From Bacillus chungangensis (GTDB lineage: Bacteria > Bacillota > Bacilli > Bacillales > Bacillaceae_C), in the NCBI RefSeq assembly GCF_030812995.1, contig NZ_JAUSTT010000003.1:171131-235130 (forward strand): a DNA stretch of 64,000 bases. Reading direction: 5' to 3'. Below the pieces are notes generated by a model, which ran no database searches, was not told where the DNA came from, and saw only the letters and a program-made list of their open reading frames with translations. Each line of letters opens with the position of its first letter. Within the stretch, counting starts at the first letter, position 1. The translations under genes and the position numbers were made by a program. Below, piece after piece: positions 12,672 through 21,361 of the stretch.

Positions 12672-13259
12672 TCATCTTGCTCTATTCAACCTATTAAGTG
12701 TTATTTCAATAAGAGGGCCTGTTAGGAAAATACATAGGAACGTTCCTAAACCGAATTTCCCCCCAAGCATAATCCCAATCACTACTAATAAAGCATCCAA
12801 TACGATCCGAGTTGATTTAAGCGAAACACATCGCTTTTCCGAAAAGTAAATCATGAGGCCTTCAAGCGGCCCCGCTCCAGTATTTGTATAAAGATAAAGG
12901 GCAATCCCTCCACTAAAAGCGATCACTCCTGCTAATGCCATGATAATACTAGGAATAAATGCTATAAAAGAGAAGTTTAATGTTAAAAACATATTAATAA
13001 AAAAGCCGCAGCCGACACTATAAATGATGCTGCCTACCCCGATATTTTTAGAATCCAATAAATAATTAATCATTAATAGAGAAACACTAAACAACTGACT
13101 GGCAGTGCCAAACCTAATAGGGATAAACTGAAGCCATCCTAATAAAAATGTACTAATCGGGTCTGCCCCAATGTTTGCTATTAAGATAAGCGCGACCCCA
13201 AAAGCAGTAATGATGGTTCCGATAACGACTAATCCGTATTTTAAGCAGATACTTTTCAT
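12672..13259 (-). CDS. YczE/YitT-family integral membrane protein
   Basis: About 195 residues with five to six predicted membrane segments; opening KYGLVVIGTIITAFGVALILIANIGADPISTFLLGW and later NTGAGPLEGLMIYFSEK are typical of the YczE/YyaS/YitT group (COG2364). The biochemical role of the family is not established. ATG at 13259 is chosen (AGAGGA 9 nt upstream) over TTG at 13265. It lies between the PTS operon and the PRD activator and has the same operator-promoter layout as the PTS genes, so it may be part of the same regulon. Confidence 0.85.
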   Translation of the reverse strand: MKSICLKYGLVVIGTIITAFGVALILIANIGADPISTFLLGWLQFIPIRFGTASQLFSVSLLMINYLLDSKNIGVGSIIYSVGCGFFINMFLTLNFSFIAFIPSIIMALAGVIAFSGGIALYLYTNTGAGPLEGLMIYFSEKRCVSLKSTRIVLDALLVVIGIMLGGKFGLGTFLCIFLTGPLIEITLNRLNRAR

Positions 13260-13300
13260 TTCCAATATCCTCTCTTCTTCATTTTACATATTTGAAAGAG

Positions 13301-13361
13301 AGTATTTCATGATACATATATCCACGCCAACAAAAAAATTTCCTACCCCTAGGAAATTTTT
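13301..13361 (-). promoter_or_regulatory. Promoter and palindromic operator of the yczE-like gene
   Basis: Palindrome AAAAATTTCCTA (13334-13345) and TAGGAAATTTTT (13350-13361) around CCCC, then TTGGCG (13325-13330) and AATACT (13301-13306) with exactly 18 bp between them. The distance from hairpin to start codon is nearly the same as for the PTS operon copy, and the flank TTGTTGGC is shared. Confidence 0.7.
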
Positions 13362-13408
13362 GAACGATATCTATTTTTATAAATAATATTATAATTAAGA
13401 TAGGATAT

Positions 13409-13614
13409 GATAAAGTGAAACTTCCATCAGTGGGGTTTTCTCTTATCCCTCTCAACCTAAATGGCGGTGTCCTTGCAAAAAAGAAAACGCTTTTTTCGTG
13501 AGATGCTGATTGAAGAAGCTTTTCTTATTCTGCGCATCTGAGCCAATCAGATTTTTAAGCAGAAACGGAATAGATGGCAAGGAGCTTGACTTGCCAGTTA
13601 GATTGAGGAATAAA
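13409..13614 (+). repeat. Interspersed repeat copy R3
   Basis: It starts GATAAAGTGAAACTTCCATC. The 5' hairpin has lost its closing arm. It carries the second inner module (AAAAAAGAAAACGC.TTTTTTCG-like) and the CCAATCAGATTTTTAA stretch, and ends GCCAGTTAGATTGAGGAATAAA. It lies directly upstream of the PRD activator gene, 17 bp before its ribosome binding site, so it may be in that gene's leader. Confidence 0.8.
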
Positions 13615-13644
13615 AAAATGCCTATACTCTAAGGAGGATGTGGT

Positions 13645-15549
13645 ATGAAAAAAGAAAAGAAAGATGCTTTTCTTAACTATTTAGCATCGCAAAATGGCTG
13701 GAGCACTGCAAGCAATCTAGCAAGTTATCTTAAAGTATCTACTAGAACTATACGCAATTATGTGAATGAAATTAATAAAGAAAAGAAACTGATATCCTCA
13801 TCGCAAGAGGGATATAAATTAAGTAATTGGAAAGAGAAAGGTTCTTTTTCAATCAGCAACGATACACCTTCCAAACGAATGAATATAATTCTGAAGGAGC
13901 TTATTATTCATACCGAAGGATTAGATATTTTTGACTTAAGTGAAAAAATATTTGTTAGTATTTCAACAATTGAAAACGATGTGGTAAATGCAAATAACAT
14001 CATAAAGCCCTTTCATTTAAAAATTAGGCATAAAAAAGATAGGATAACATTAATTGGAAATGAAACAGCGAAGCGAAAGTTAATGAGTCATATTATTTCA
14101 CAAGAAACATCTAGAGATTTTTTAAGTATGAAAACAGTGCAAGCGGCATATAAAGAATACAATATATCACATTTAAAAGAGAATATCGTTTCAATATTAA
14201 GTAGGTATAACTTGTTTGTCAATGAATATACAATGAATAATATTTTATTGCACTTAGTTATTACAATCGACAGAATTAAAAAAAATAATACCGTTACCCA
14301 AAACTTACAATTAAAAAATTTAAAAGGCAATTTAGAAATGAATGCTGCTAAAGATATTGCTGAGATAATTGAAAAGCAGTATAACATTACTTTTAATGAA
14401 GCTGAAAGATACTATTTGGTTCTACTGCTATCTAGTAAAACGACGATTTTAAATTTTAAGTCGTTAACTCCAGAAACTTTAACAAATTACCTTGATGAAC
14501 ATTATGTTCAGCTTGCAAAAGCTCTCTTAGATAAAGTACATGAATCTTATTATATTGATATATACGATGATGAATTTTTTGTTAAATTTACACTCCATAT
14601 TCGAAATTTAATCTTTAGAGCAAAAAATAACCAAATCGCGAAAAATCCTTTAACTTATAAATTAAAGGATTCATATCCGTTAATTTATGAAATAGCTGTT
14701 TTCATTTCTAATGAAATGCAAAAAATTGAAGACATTGTGATCAAAGAAGATGAAATTGCATATATCGCATTTCATATTGGCTCTTTTTTTGAAAGAAAAA
14801 AAGAGCTGGAAAACAAAATTTTATGTGCTGTAGTTTGTCCTAATTATTACGATATGCAAATGCAGCTTGTTCAAAAACTTGAGGATAAATTCCGAGGTTC
14901 GATTGAAATTATTCAAATATCAGCAGAAGCAAATGATCTTACACTTACAGATAATATTGAATTAATTATTACGACACTTCCGATAAAAACGGAACAAATT
15001 CCTTCTATATTTGTACATCCTTATATAACAGAAGTCGATTATGACCATATTCAAAATCAGCTTTTAAAGCTAAGTGAAAGAAAAGCGATCATCAAGGTTA
15101 AAAATTACCTTGAAATGTTCTTTAATGAAGAATTATTCATGAAAAATATTTATTTAAAAAGCCATGAAGAATATATTAAGTATATGTCGCAACTGCTATA
15201 TGAAAAGAAATATGTCAATGCCGATTACAGTGATTCTGTTTTAGAACGTGAAAAAATGTCTTCAACTGCTTTTAATAATTATGTTGCAGTTCCACATTCT
15301 ATGAAGATGGATGCATTAAAAACAGGGATTTGCATCATTATTAATGATAAACCAGTAAAATGGGGAGAAGAAACGGTGCAAATCATCACCATGATCGCAA
15401 TTAATAAAAGAGAACGAAATATATTTAGCAACGTTTTCGAGAGCTTTATCAATATATTATCTGAATGGGAAAATGTAAAGGAATTAGCAAAAGCGACTAA
15501 TTATAAAGACTTTATGAACAAAATCGCTTATTTAATGGAGAAAATATAA
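13645..15549 (+). CDS. PRD-domain transcriptional activator (LicR-like) of the beta-glucoside PTS locus
   Basis: 634 residues in the order HTH (NGWSTASNLASYLKVSTRTIRNYVNEI, about 17-45), second HTH (about 85-115), two PRD domains (about 175-395), EIIB-like domain (VVCPNYYDMQMQLVQKLEDKFRGSIEIIQIS, about 395-480) and EIIA-like domain (about 500-634) with YVAVPHSMKM. A LicR-type activator responds to phosphorylation by HPr and by its EIIB. The EIIB-like Cys position reads VCPNYYDMQ, keeping Cys. Start ATG with AAGGAGGATGTGGT. It is convergent with nothing and transcribed away from the yczE-like gene; the likely targets are the two palindromes at 12.6 and 13.3 kb. Confidence 0.87.
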   Translation: MKKEKKDAFLNYLASQNGWSTASNLASYLKVSTRTIRNYVNEINKEKKLISSSQEGYKLSNWKEKGSFSISNDTPSKRMNIILKELIIHTEGLDIFDLSEKIFVSISTIENDVVNANNIIKPFHLKIRHKKDRITLIGNETAKRKLMSHIISQETSRDFLSMKTVQAAYKEYNISHLKENIVSILSRYNLFVNEYTMNNILLHLVITIDRIKKNNTVTQNLQLKNLKGNLEMNAAKDIAEIIEKQYNITFNEAERYYLVLLLSSKTTILNFKSLTPETLTNYLDEHYVQLAKALLDKVHESYYIDIYDDEFFVKFTLHIRNLIFRAKNNQIAKNPLTYKLKDSYPLIYEIAVFISNEMQKIEDIVIKEDEIAYIAFHIGSFFERKKELENKILCAVVCPNYYDMQMQLVQKLEDKFRGSIEIIQISAEANDLTLTDNIELIITTLPIKTEQIPSIFVHPYITEVDYDHIQNQLLKLSERKAIIKVKNYLEMFFNEELFMKNIYLKSHEEYIKYMSQLLYEKKYVNADYSDSVLEREKMSSTAFNNYVAVPHSMKMDALKTGICIIINDKPVKWGEETVQIITMIAINKRERNIFSNVFESFINILSEWENVKELAKATNYKDFMNKIAYLMEKI

Positions 15550-15734
15550 AGTTTATCATTCATAGCAGAAGCTTAAATAGTAAAGCAATCATCTATTTCC
15601 GATAACAAGAGTAAATTTTAAGGAACAAACTTCTTTAGATAAGGGTATTTAAAGAAGTGTTAATATGTAGCCTTTATAAATAATTTATTTTAACCTCTTT
15701 TATAATGCGAGGGAAAATTGATTTTAAAAACTTT

Positions 15735-16067
15735 GATAAAGTGAAACTTCCATCAATGGGGGTTTTCTCTCATCCCCCACTGACAAGAAGTAGAACAAAG
15801 GCTAAGATCGCAACGAAAAGGAAACCCGCTTTTCTTCGTGCGATGTATCGCTGCCGAAGCTTTCCTTGTCCTGTTGCAACGCCTTTGTGACCGACATCCT
15901 CGAAAAAGAAACGCACTTTTTCTTCGTGCGATGTTGATTCAAGAAGTTTTCCTTATCCTGTCGACCCGAACCAATCGGACATTTGCTGGCAGTTTTCCCC
16001 ACCTAGCGATTCTGATTCCTCTTACTCCCCGAGGTGGGGGGCTTACTGCCAGTTAGATGTGGATAAA
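15735..16067 (+). repeat. Interspersed repeat copy R4 (long form, 333 bp)
   Basis: Contains the 5' hairpin (CATCAATGGGGG / CCCCCACTGA), the first inner module (CGAAAAGGAAACCCGCTTTTCTTCG, then GTTGCAACGCCTTTGTGAC), the second inner module (CCTCGAAAAAGAAACGC) and the 3' hairpin with CCCCGAGGTGGGGGG. It ends AGTTAGATGTGGATAAA. It lies between the PRD activator and the MarR gene. Confidence 0.88.
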
Positions 16068-16072
16068 CGAAA

Positions 16073-16124
16073 AAAAGAAAAAGTTTGTTCGCATAAATTG
16101 ATCAAAACAGGCTTTTTCTTTTTT
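16073..16124 (-). terminator. Probable terminator of the MarR gene
   Basis: AAAAAGAAAAAG and CTTTTTCTTTTTT arms face each other across about 25 nt. Read on the minus strand it ends in a T-rich run, about 50 bp after the MarR stop. Confidence 0.45.
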
Positions 16125-16171
16125 TCATTTTAACAAGACTTGCAAAAAAGAATGAATTATTTTCAGCAACT

Positions 16172-16624
16172 TCAATACTCCCTCTTTTTTCCTTTTTTAA
16201 CCAACTCCCAATCTATCTCCACATTCTTCCTCATTCTTCGTATGAGATGATATATTAGGTCTATTTCTTCTTGCGAAAATCCAGAGAGGGCAACTTTATT
16301 AGAATGTTCATCTTCTCTATTTAAGAATGGATATATTTCTGCTCCCTTTTCAGTGGGATATAGTCGCTTTATTTTTTTATTATCGGGGTCATTTCTTTTT
16401 TTGATCAATCCTTGCGCTTCAAGTTTCTTAATAGCACGAGAGGCTGTTGTACGATCAACTTTTATCATTTCTGCCAATTTATCTTGGATGATTCCATGAT
16501 TTTCGCATATCCGCACAAGGTACAAATATTGGCCTTTTGATAGTCCTAATTCTTTGAATTCTATGTTGCTTATAGATTCCAAGCATCTTGCAATCATACC
16601 AATTTCGCGAAGAATTTCCTTCAT
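16172..16624 (-). CDS. MarR family transcriptional regulator
   Basis: 150-residue winged-helix dimer. The DNA-binding part reads GIIQDKLAEMIKVDRTTASRAIKKLEAQGLIKKRNDPDNKKIKRLYPTEKG (about 53-103), with the DxRxxR-like wing replaced by DPDNKKIK. ATG at 16624 follows AAAAAGGAGGGTCGCA. The 16-bp perfect palindrome just upstream is its probable own operator. A GNAT gene and a YczE-like gene lie divergently, beyond repeat R5, and may be its targets. Confidence 0.88.
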   Translation of the reverse strand: MKEILREIGMIARCLESISNIEFKELGLSKGQYLYLVRICENHGIIQDKLAEMIKVDRTTASRAIKKLEAQGLIKKRNDPDNKKIKRLYPTEKGAEIYPFLNREDEHSNKVALSGFSQEEIDLIYHLIRRMRKNVEIDWELVKKGKKREY

Positions 16625-16639
16625 TGCGACCCTCCTTTT

Positions 16640-16655
16640 TGTTGCATTTGCAACA
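16640..16655. promoter_or_regulatory. MarR-type palindromic operator
   Basis: TGTTGC-ATTT-GCAACA is a perfect 16-bp palindrome 16 bp upstream of the MarR start. Size and placement suit MarR autoregulation. Confidence 0.6.
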
Positions 16656-16709
16656 ATTTTACCTTATACTATTAAAAACGTTTAAGTCAAGTATGCCGCT
16701 TCTATGTAA

Positions 16710-16990
16710 ATAAAGTGAAACTTCCATCAGTGGGGGTTTTCTCTCATCTCCCACTGATGGGAGGTAGAACAAAGGCTAAGGCCGCAACGTCCTCGAAAAG
16801 GAAACCGCTTTTCTTCGTGCGATGTATCGCTGCCGAAGCTTTCCTTATCCTGTTGCAACGCCTTTGTGACCGACATCCCTGTCGGCCCGAACCAATCGGA
16901 CATTTGACTTTCAGTTATCCCCCACCTAGCGCTTCTGATTCCTCTTACTCGTGAGGTGGGGGGCTTACTGCCAGTTAGATGTGGGATAAA
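16710..16990 (+). repeat. Interspersed repeat copy R5
   Basis: Starts ATAAAGTGAAACTTCCATCAG and ends TGTGGGATAAA. The 5' hairpin, first inner module and 3' hairpin (CCCCCACCTAGCGC..GTGAGGTGGGGGG) are present, but the hairpin of the second inner module has been lost, so that GACCGACAT runs straight into CCCTGTCGGCCCGAACC. It is inserted between the MarR operator and the acetyltransferase gene, ending about 10 bp before that gene's ribosome binding site. Confidence 0.88.
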
Positions 16991-17011
16991 TCCAGAGAGG
17001 ACTGAAGATCA

Positions 17012-17452
17012 TTGGAATCTAAAAGAATAACAAATCCAGACGATTTACAGAAAGCTTTTCATATTAGAAAAGAAGTATTTGTAAAGGAGCAAGGTGTTCC
17101 ATTAGAAGATGAATTCGACGAATATGATGAATTAAATAGCCAATCCGAACACACGATCGTCTATTATCATAAACAGCCTGTCGGCACTGGAAGAATAAGA
17201 TTTATGAATGGAGTAGCCAAATTGGAGAGAATCTGCATCCTACAGCCTTATCGGAAATTGGGGATTGGAAAAGTCATCATTAACACGTTGGAAGGAATTG
17301 CTCAAGAAAAAGGGATTTCTCGTGTGAAGCTGCATGGCCAAACACATGCTGAAGGATTCTATCACAAACTAGGCTATCAAACCTCATCAGACGAATTTAT
17401 GGAAGATGGCATTCCACATTTTGTTATGTTAAGAGATTTATCAGATAAATAA
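17012..17452 (+). CDS. GNAT N-acetyltransferase, YjcF/ElaA-like
   Basis: 146 residues with AFHIRKEVFVKEQGVPLEDEFDEYD at the N-terminus, LERICILQPYRKLGIGKVIINTLEGIAQEKG as the acetyl-CoA-binding loop, and LHGQTHAEGFYHKLGYQTSSDEFMEDGIPHFVM near the end, all marks of the YjcF group. The substrate is unknown. The start is TTG with AGAGGA 10 nt upstream. Two bases separate its stop from the membrane protein gene, so the two are an operon. Repeat R5 sits immediately upstream and probably separates it from its ancestral control region. Confidence 0.87.
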   Translation: MESKRITNPDDLQKAFHIRKEVFVKEQGVPLEDEFDEYDELNSQSEHTIVYYHKQPVGTGRIRFMNGVAKLERICILQPYRKLGIGKVIINTLEGIAQEKGISRVKLHGQTHAEGFYHKLGYQTSSDEFMEDGIPHFVMLRDLSDK

Positions 17453-17454
17453 AT

Positions 17455-18081
17455 ATGATGAAGGTAAATAAAAAGATTTTGATACTGTATGTGCTGGGAA
17501 TCATCATTTTAACACTAGGAATCTCGTTTACCATTCAATCAAATCTAGGAACTTCCCCTTTTGATGCTGTTCTAGTTGGCCTATCAAATCGAGTCGGGCT
17601 TACAGTTGGAAGCTGGGAATTCATATTGGCTTTTTTATTCATCTTTTGCAATGCCCTATTACAAAGGAAAAGACCAGAATTTCTATGTTTGCTTACAGCT
17701 TTTATCACAGGCCTCGGTATTGATTTATGGCTCTATTTGCTGCATCATTTCGTACAGCCTGAGCTAATAATAAGTAAACTTGCTTGTTTGTCTATCGGAA
17801 TCATTGTAATTGGAATAGGAACTGCTATTTATTTGCAAGCCAATTTTGCGCCAATCCCAATTGACCGTTTTATGTTAATACTTCGAGATATCACTGGAAT
17901 GAGCATTCTTTATTCAAAAACACTCATCTCGCTTGCATTCTTATTATTTGCGATTATATTAAATGGACCAATTGGCATTGGTACCATTCTCACTGTTTGT
18001 TTAAGCGGACCTATTTTAAATTATTTTATGAAAAAATATCATTCATTAACACTCTCCCCTTTAAAAGGGCAGGCAGACTAG
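17455..18081 (+). CDS. YczE/YitT-family integral membrane protein
   Basis: 208 residues, five to six membrane helices. ILYVLGIIILTLGISFTIQSNLGTSPFDAVLVGLSNRVGLTVGSWEF matches the YczE group, as does the later ANFAPIPIDRFMLILRDITGMS. It begins 2 bp after the GNAT stop and has no clear Shine-Dalgarno sequence, so translation is probably coupled. It is the second member of this family in the window (the other is at 12672-13259); the two are only distantly alike. Confidence 0.85.
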   Translation: MMKVNKKILILYVLGIIILTLGISFTIQSNLGTSPFDAVLVGLSNRVGLTVGSWEFILAFLFIFCNALLQRKRPEFLCLLTAFITGLGIDLWLYLLHHFVQPELIISKLACLSIGIIVIGIGTAIYLQANFAPIPIDRFMLILRDITGMSILYSKTLISLAFLLFAIILNGPIGIGTILTVCLSGPILNYFMKKYHSLTLSPLKGQAD

Positions 18082-18204
18082 CTTCTTTGGCTATTCTATT
18101 TGCTGCCCCTTGGGGAGAACAATCCTTGACGGAATCTATAATAAGTAGCTTTACAAATAATGAAGTAATCTTCCAGCCACTCATTCTAGTCTGGTTAAAG
18201 CTTT

Positions 18205-18267
18205 ACTTCTGATTCCTCTTACTCCCTGAGATGGCGGTCTCGACTCGCCAGTTAGATGTGGGATAAA
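18205..18267 (+). repeat. Interspersed repeat copy R6 (3' fragment only)
   Basis: Only the last 63 bp remain, starting ACTTCTGATTCCTCTTACT and ending GCCAGTTAGATGTGGGATAAA; the hairpin arms are degraded. The 120 bp before it could encode LASLAILFAAPWGEQ-like hydrophobic residues and may be the tail of a lost membrane protein gene, but this is weak. Confidence 0.8.
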
Positions 18268-18367
18268 AGATTTCTTTTTACTTATGTATGTTAACCTTAT
18301 TCTTCCATTAGTTTTTATTGTGGGAGCATTCTATTAAATATTTTCGTTTCAATGTCATTTAACTTTT

Positions 18368-18709
18368 TTATACTTTTTTAACAAATTCAGATTTTAATTT
18401 CATCGCGCCAAAACCATCAATTTTGCAATCAATATTATGGTCGCCATCAACTAAACGTATATTTTTTATTTTTGTTCCTATTTTTAAAACTGATGAGCTG
18501 CCTTTTACTTTAAGGTCTTTAATGACTGTTACAGAATCACCATCGTTTAAGACATTTCCATTTGCATCTTTTACGATCTTTTTGTCTTCACTACTTTCAG
18601 TTACTGATTCTAACGTCCATTCATAAGCACATTCTGGGCAAACAAATAGATTCCCATCTTCATAAGTGTACTCTGAATGACATTTTGGACAATTTGGAAA
18701 ATCAGACAT
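18368..18709 (-). CDS. PhnA/YjdM-like zinc-ribbon protein
   Basis: About 113 residues. Starts [31 protein letters not shown], a four-cysteine zinc ribbon (CPxC .. CPxC). The PhnA domain follows: [67 protein letters not shown]. The family was once named for alkylphosphonate uptake, but its function is not established. ATG at 18709 is preferred because GGAGG lies 10 nt upstream; the frame opens earlier at 18730 without one. Single gene. Confidence 0.9.
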   Translation of the reverse strand: MSDFPNCPKCHSEYTYEDGNLFVCPECAYEWTLESVTESSEDKKIVKDANGNVLNDGDSVTVIKDLKVKGSSSVLKIGTKIKNIRLVDGDHNIDCKIDGFGAMKLKSEFVKKV

Positions 18710-19072
18710 TCGTTTATTTCCTCCATTCATTGTTGTTCATTTTAACATAAAATTATTTTCAATTTCCTTTATATCGTGGCAAATAGGAACTTGAAATGTA
18801 CAAAAAAAATACAAGGAAGCTCCTTATATGATTATATACTGCCATAGTTTTCTTTTATTGACAACCTTTCCTACATGCGAGGCAGTTTTTCTTGGCATGT
18901 AAATAAAAGCAATACATCTTATTTTACATTTATTTCTTAACCTTGATTATTTGGAAATGCAAAAAAAAAGTTTACCAAATAATCAAGGGTAATGTGTAAA
19001 GTATTTAAAGCACTTTTAAATTGTTGCTCATATAGTCTATATATCTACTGCGTGCCCAACCTCATAATCATT

Positions 19073-19756
19073 CTATGAATCATATAAAGCCTCCCAAAGA
19101 TTCCAAGGATGCTCTCTCGGAGGACGCGACTCTATCTTTATCTCTTCCTTTTTGGTTGGATGTTCAAATTGTAATTGATGAGCCCATAATGCTATTTGTT
19201 GACCTGGACGATTTTTCACTCCGTATTTTTGATCGCCATAGATTGGGCATCCCAATGCGGAAAGCTGTACACGTATTTGATGGGGGCGGCCAGTATATAG
19301 TCGAATGGAAAGCAGACTTAAGTCTTTCATTTTGCCGATCGTTTCGTATTCAAGTATCGCTTTTTTGGCATTTTTATAGTGGGCTGGAACAGTGTATACT
19401 TTATTTTCTCGATTGTTCTTGATTAAATAATGTTCTAAGACTCCTTTATTTGCTGGGGGTGTTCCCCTAACGACAGCCAAATACCTTCTGTTAAACGCTC
19501 TTCTCCGAATGACGTCTGATAATCGTGAAGCAGCCTTAGATGTTTTGGCGAACGTCATCACACCGCCGACAGGCCGATCCAAGCGATGAACTAGCCCTAG
19601 AAAAACGTTGCCTGGCTTTTGATAGCGAATTTTTAAATCATGCTTTAAGATTGTAAGCAAATCCTTATCTCCAGTGCTGTCTTTTTGCACAGGGATATTC
19701 ACCGGCTTTTGAACAACAAGCAGATGATTGTCTTCATATAGAACAGAAATTTGCAT
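19073..19756 (-). CDS. RluA-family RNA pseudouridine synthase
   Basis: About 227 residues. ISVLYEDNHLLVVQKPVNIPVQ is the family opening, and LVHRLDRPVGGVMTFAKTSKAASRLSD contains the catalytic Asp in HRLD. LLSIRLYTGRPHQIRVQLSALGCPIYGDQKYG is the RPHQIR segment. It isomerises uridine in 23S rRNA or tRNA; there is no N-terminal S4 domain, so it is of the short RluA/YhcT/YjbO-like type. ATG at 19756 gives the conserved opening; ATG at 19777 is possible but has little upstream support. Confidence 0.9.
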   Translation of the reverse strand: MQISVLYEDNHLLVVQKPVNIPVQKDSTGDKDLLTILKHDLKIRYQKPGNVFLGLVHRLDRPVGGVMTFAKTSKAASRLSDVIRRRAFNRRYLAVVRGTPPANKGVLEHYLIKNNRENKVYTVPAHYKNAKKAILEYETIGKMKDLSLLSIRLYTGRPHQIRVQLSALGCPIYGDQKYGVKNRPGQQIALWAHQLQFEHPTKKEEIKIESRPPREHPWNLWEALYDS

Positions 19757-20620
19757 GTAATACCAAGACTCCTTCATACATATTGCATCGATTGTATCGC
19801 AAGTTGGAAAACATTTAAAGTTTTTCCTATTCTCTCACCATTTTTCCATCCTCTCCTCTTGTCAAACAGACATACTACCCCTCTTATAAACTAATAAGTT
19901 TTCAACGTTCACATACGATTTTCTCTTATATGTACAAATGTTCATGAAGTAAATAAATATTTGCGTTCCGAAAGAAAAGCGTTACTTAAATAATATTCTT
20001 TTAACATTTTATAAAAAGTTATTCTTTCATTTTTTAGCCTCTTTAAATTAAGTTTAATGTTGGTGATCTAATCACTTCGATTTCATTACAAAAAGAAAAT
20101 AAATGTTCGTTCTAATTTCTTGTTCGGTTTTTATCGTGAAAGTTTCGTTGAAACGACTAAAAATTAGCAAAAAAGTCGGTTTTGGAAAGTCGTTCTATAC
20201 AAACTATTAGGGGAAGATTCACCATATATTGTTGGAAAGAAAATATATGAAAATATTTTAAGAATTTTAAAATAATTCGTAACGAATACGTTTTTTAAGG
20301 TGTTTATATAAATGAAATGAATTCTTCTCAACTACTAGGATGAACAATCTTTATATGTTCTTATAGAAAAAATAGTCTACTTAATAGATTGGTAGCAAGA
20401 ATTATCTTTATTCTTGTTTTCAATTTTAAATGAGACAAAAAAGACATGTAAGATGACGGCATCATCGGAAAATTGTCTCTGCACTCTTTTAGGGAACATA
20501 CATGAAAACTCTTTTATGACTAGAAGAGAGCAGCTTTTTTAGAAAGGAGGACAAGCACTTTTTTTATTGCGATAAACAAAAATTAGTTTATCAATTATAA
20601 ATTTAATGGAGGTCTATAAA
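19757..20620. other. Gene-free stretch upstream of the M23 peptidase
   Basis: About 860 AT-rich bases without a convincing gene. Near the right end are a strong AAAGGAGG (about 20538) not followed by a usable frame, and an inverted repeat GATAAAC..GTTTATC (about 20571-20592) just before the peptidase ribosome binding site. No riboswitch consensus was recognised. Confidence 0.5.
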
Positions 20621-21361
20621 ATGAAAATGATGAAAAAAATTTTTTCCTTAACGGTTCTAACATTTGTTTTGGCAATGATCCCTTTGACAGCATTTGCAAA
20701 AGATAGCGACTATGGTGATTTAGGTTGGTATTATGTTACTACAAGCTATAAGATTACATCTCCTTATGGAGATCGTGGAGGAGTGTTCCATAAAGGCATT
20801 GATATTGGTGTGGATAAAGAACCAGCCTATTCCATTAGTAAAGGCAAAGTCAAATATGCAGGCTATAGTGAAACTGCAGGTAATTGGGTTGTAATTGAAT
20901 CTGAGGATAAAGATCCAAATGGCAAAAAATTAACTGCCAGATACCTTCATCTAAATTCTTATTCCGTTTCGACAGGCGATACTGTAAAAAGGGGAGATAA
21001 AATTGGAGTTACTGGAAATACTGGCAACTCAACGGGGCCACATTTACATTTTGATGTGAATAATGCCAATAAAATGAATGGCTCAGACCTCAATAAAAAT
21101 AACACAATTAACCCGGTGTTATTTTGGCCGAATGCCAAATGGTCCTCTGTAAGTTCCCATTTTGAAATCGATCATCATGAAGGGGATCTCATTCTAGAGG
21201 AAGCCATTTTCGATTTTCTTATTGAATATGTAGGAATTGATGCTTTCGAAGAGTGGAAAAATGCTACTGACAACCCTGTACAAAGTGAATTTTTGAATCA
21301 TTTTGATTTGTCGGAAAACGATATGCATCATATTTACAATGAATTTATTAGTGAAAAATAA
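20621..21361 (+). CDS. Secreted M23-family metallopeptidase with extra C-terminal region
   Basis: 246 residues from ATG 20621, 8 nt after GGAGG; an in-frame ATG at 20606 overlaps that site. Signal peptide MKMMKKIFSLTVLTFVLAM..TAFA, cleavage about residue 26. The zinc peptidase domain (about 43-150) keeps all ligands and catalytic His: HKGID (His57, Asp61), RYLHLNS (His110) and GPHLHFD (His141, His143). M23 enzymes cut peptidoglycan cross-bridges. About 75 further residues (rich in acidic residues and His, SHFEIDHHEGD..HHIYNEFISEK) match nothing I recognise. The stop codon lies inside the first bases of repeat R7. Confidence 0.88.
   Translation: MKMMKKIFSLTVLTFVLAMIPLTAFAKDSDYGDLGWYYVTTSYKITSPYGDRGGVFHKGIDIGVDKEPAYSISKGKVKYAGYSETAGNWVVIESEDKDPNGKKLTARYLHLNSYSVSTGDTVKRGDKIGVTGNTGNSTGPHLHFDVNNANKMNGSDLNKNNTINPVLFWPNAKWSSVSSHFEIDHHEGDLILEEAIFDFLIEYVGIDAFEEWKNATDNPVQSEFLNHFDLSENDMHHIYNEFISEK

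Noticed and set aside
15838..16056. Open frames of 60-80 codons inside repeat copies.
   Set aside because: They follow the repeat, change with its modules and have no binding sites; they are not genes.
13409..16990. Considered whether the repeat copies might be riboswitches or T-boxes, because several precede genes.
   Set aside because: They also occur downstream of genes and between convergent regions, always in the same strand orientation irrespective of gene direction. No known aptamer core was seen.
18082..18204. Hydrophobic frame LASLAILFAAPWGEQSLTES after the second YczE-like gene, possibly the tail of a membrane transporter.
   Set aside because: Too short, without start, and joined out of frame; only mentioned with repeat R6.
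20530..20600. Strong AAAGGAGG before TTTTTTTATTGCG, considered as a leader peptide start.
   Set aside because: The nearest start (TTG) gives only two codons before a stop, so no peptide is supported.
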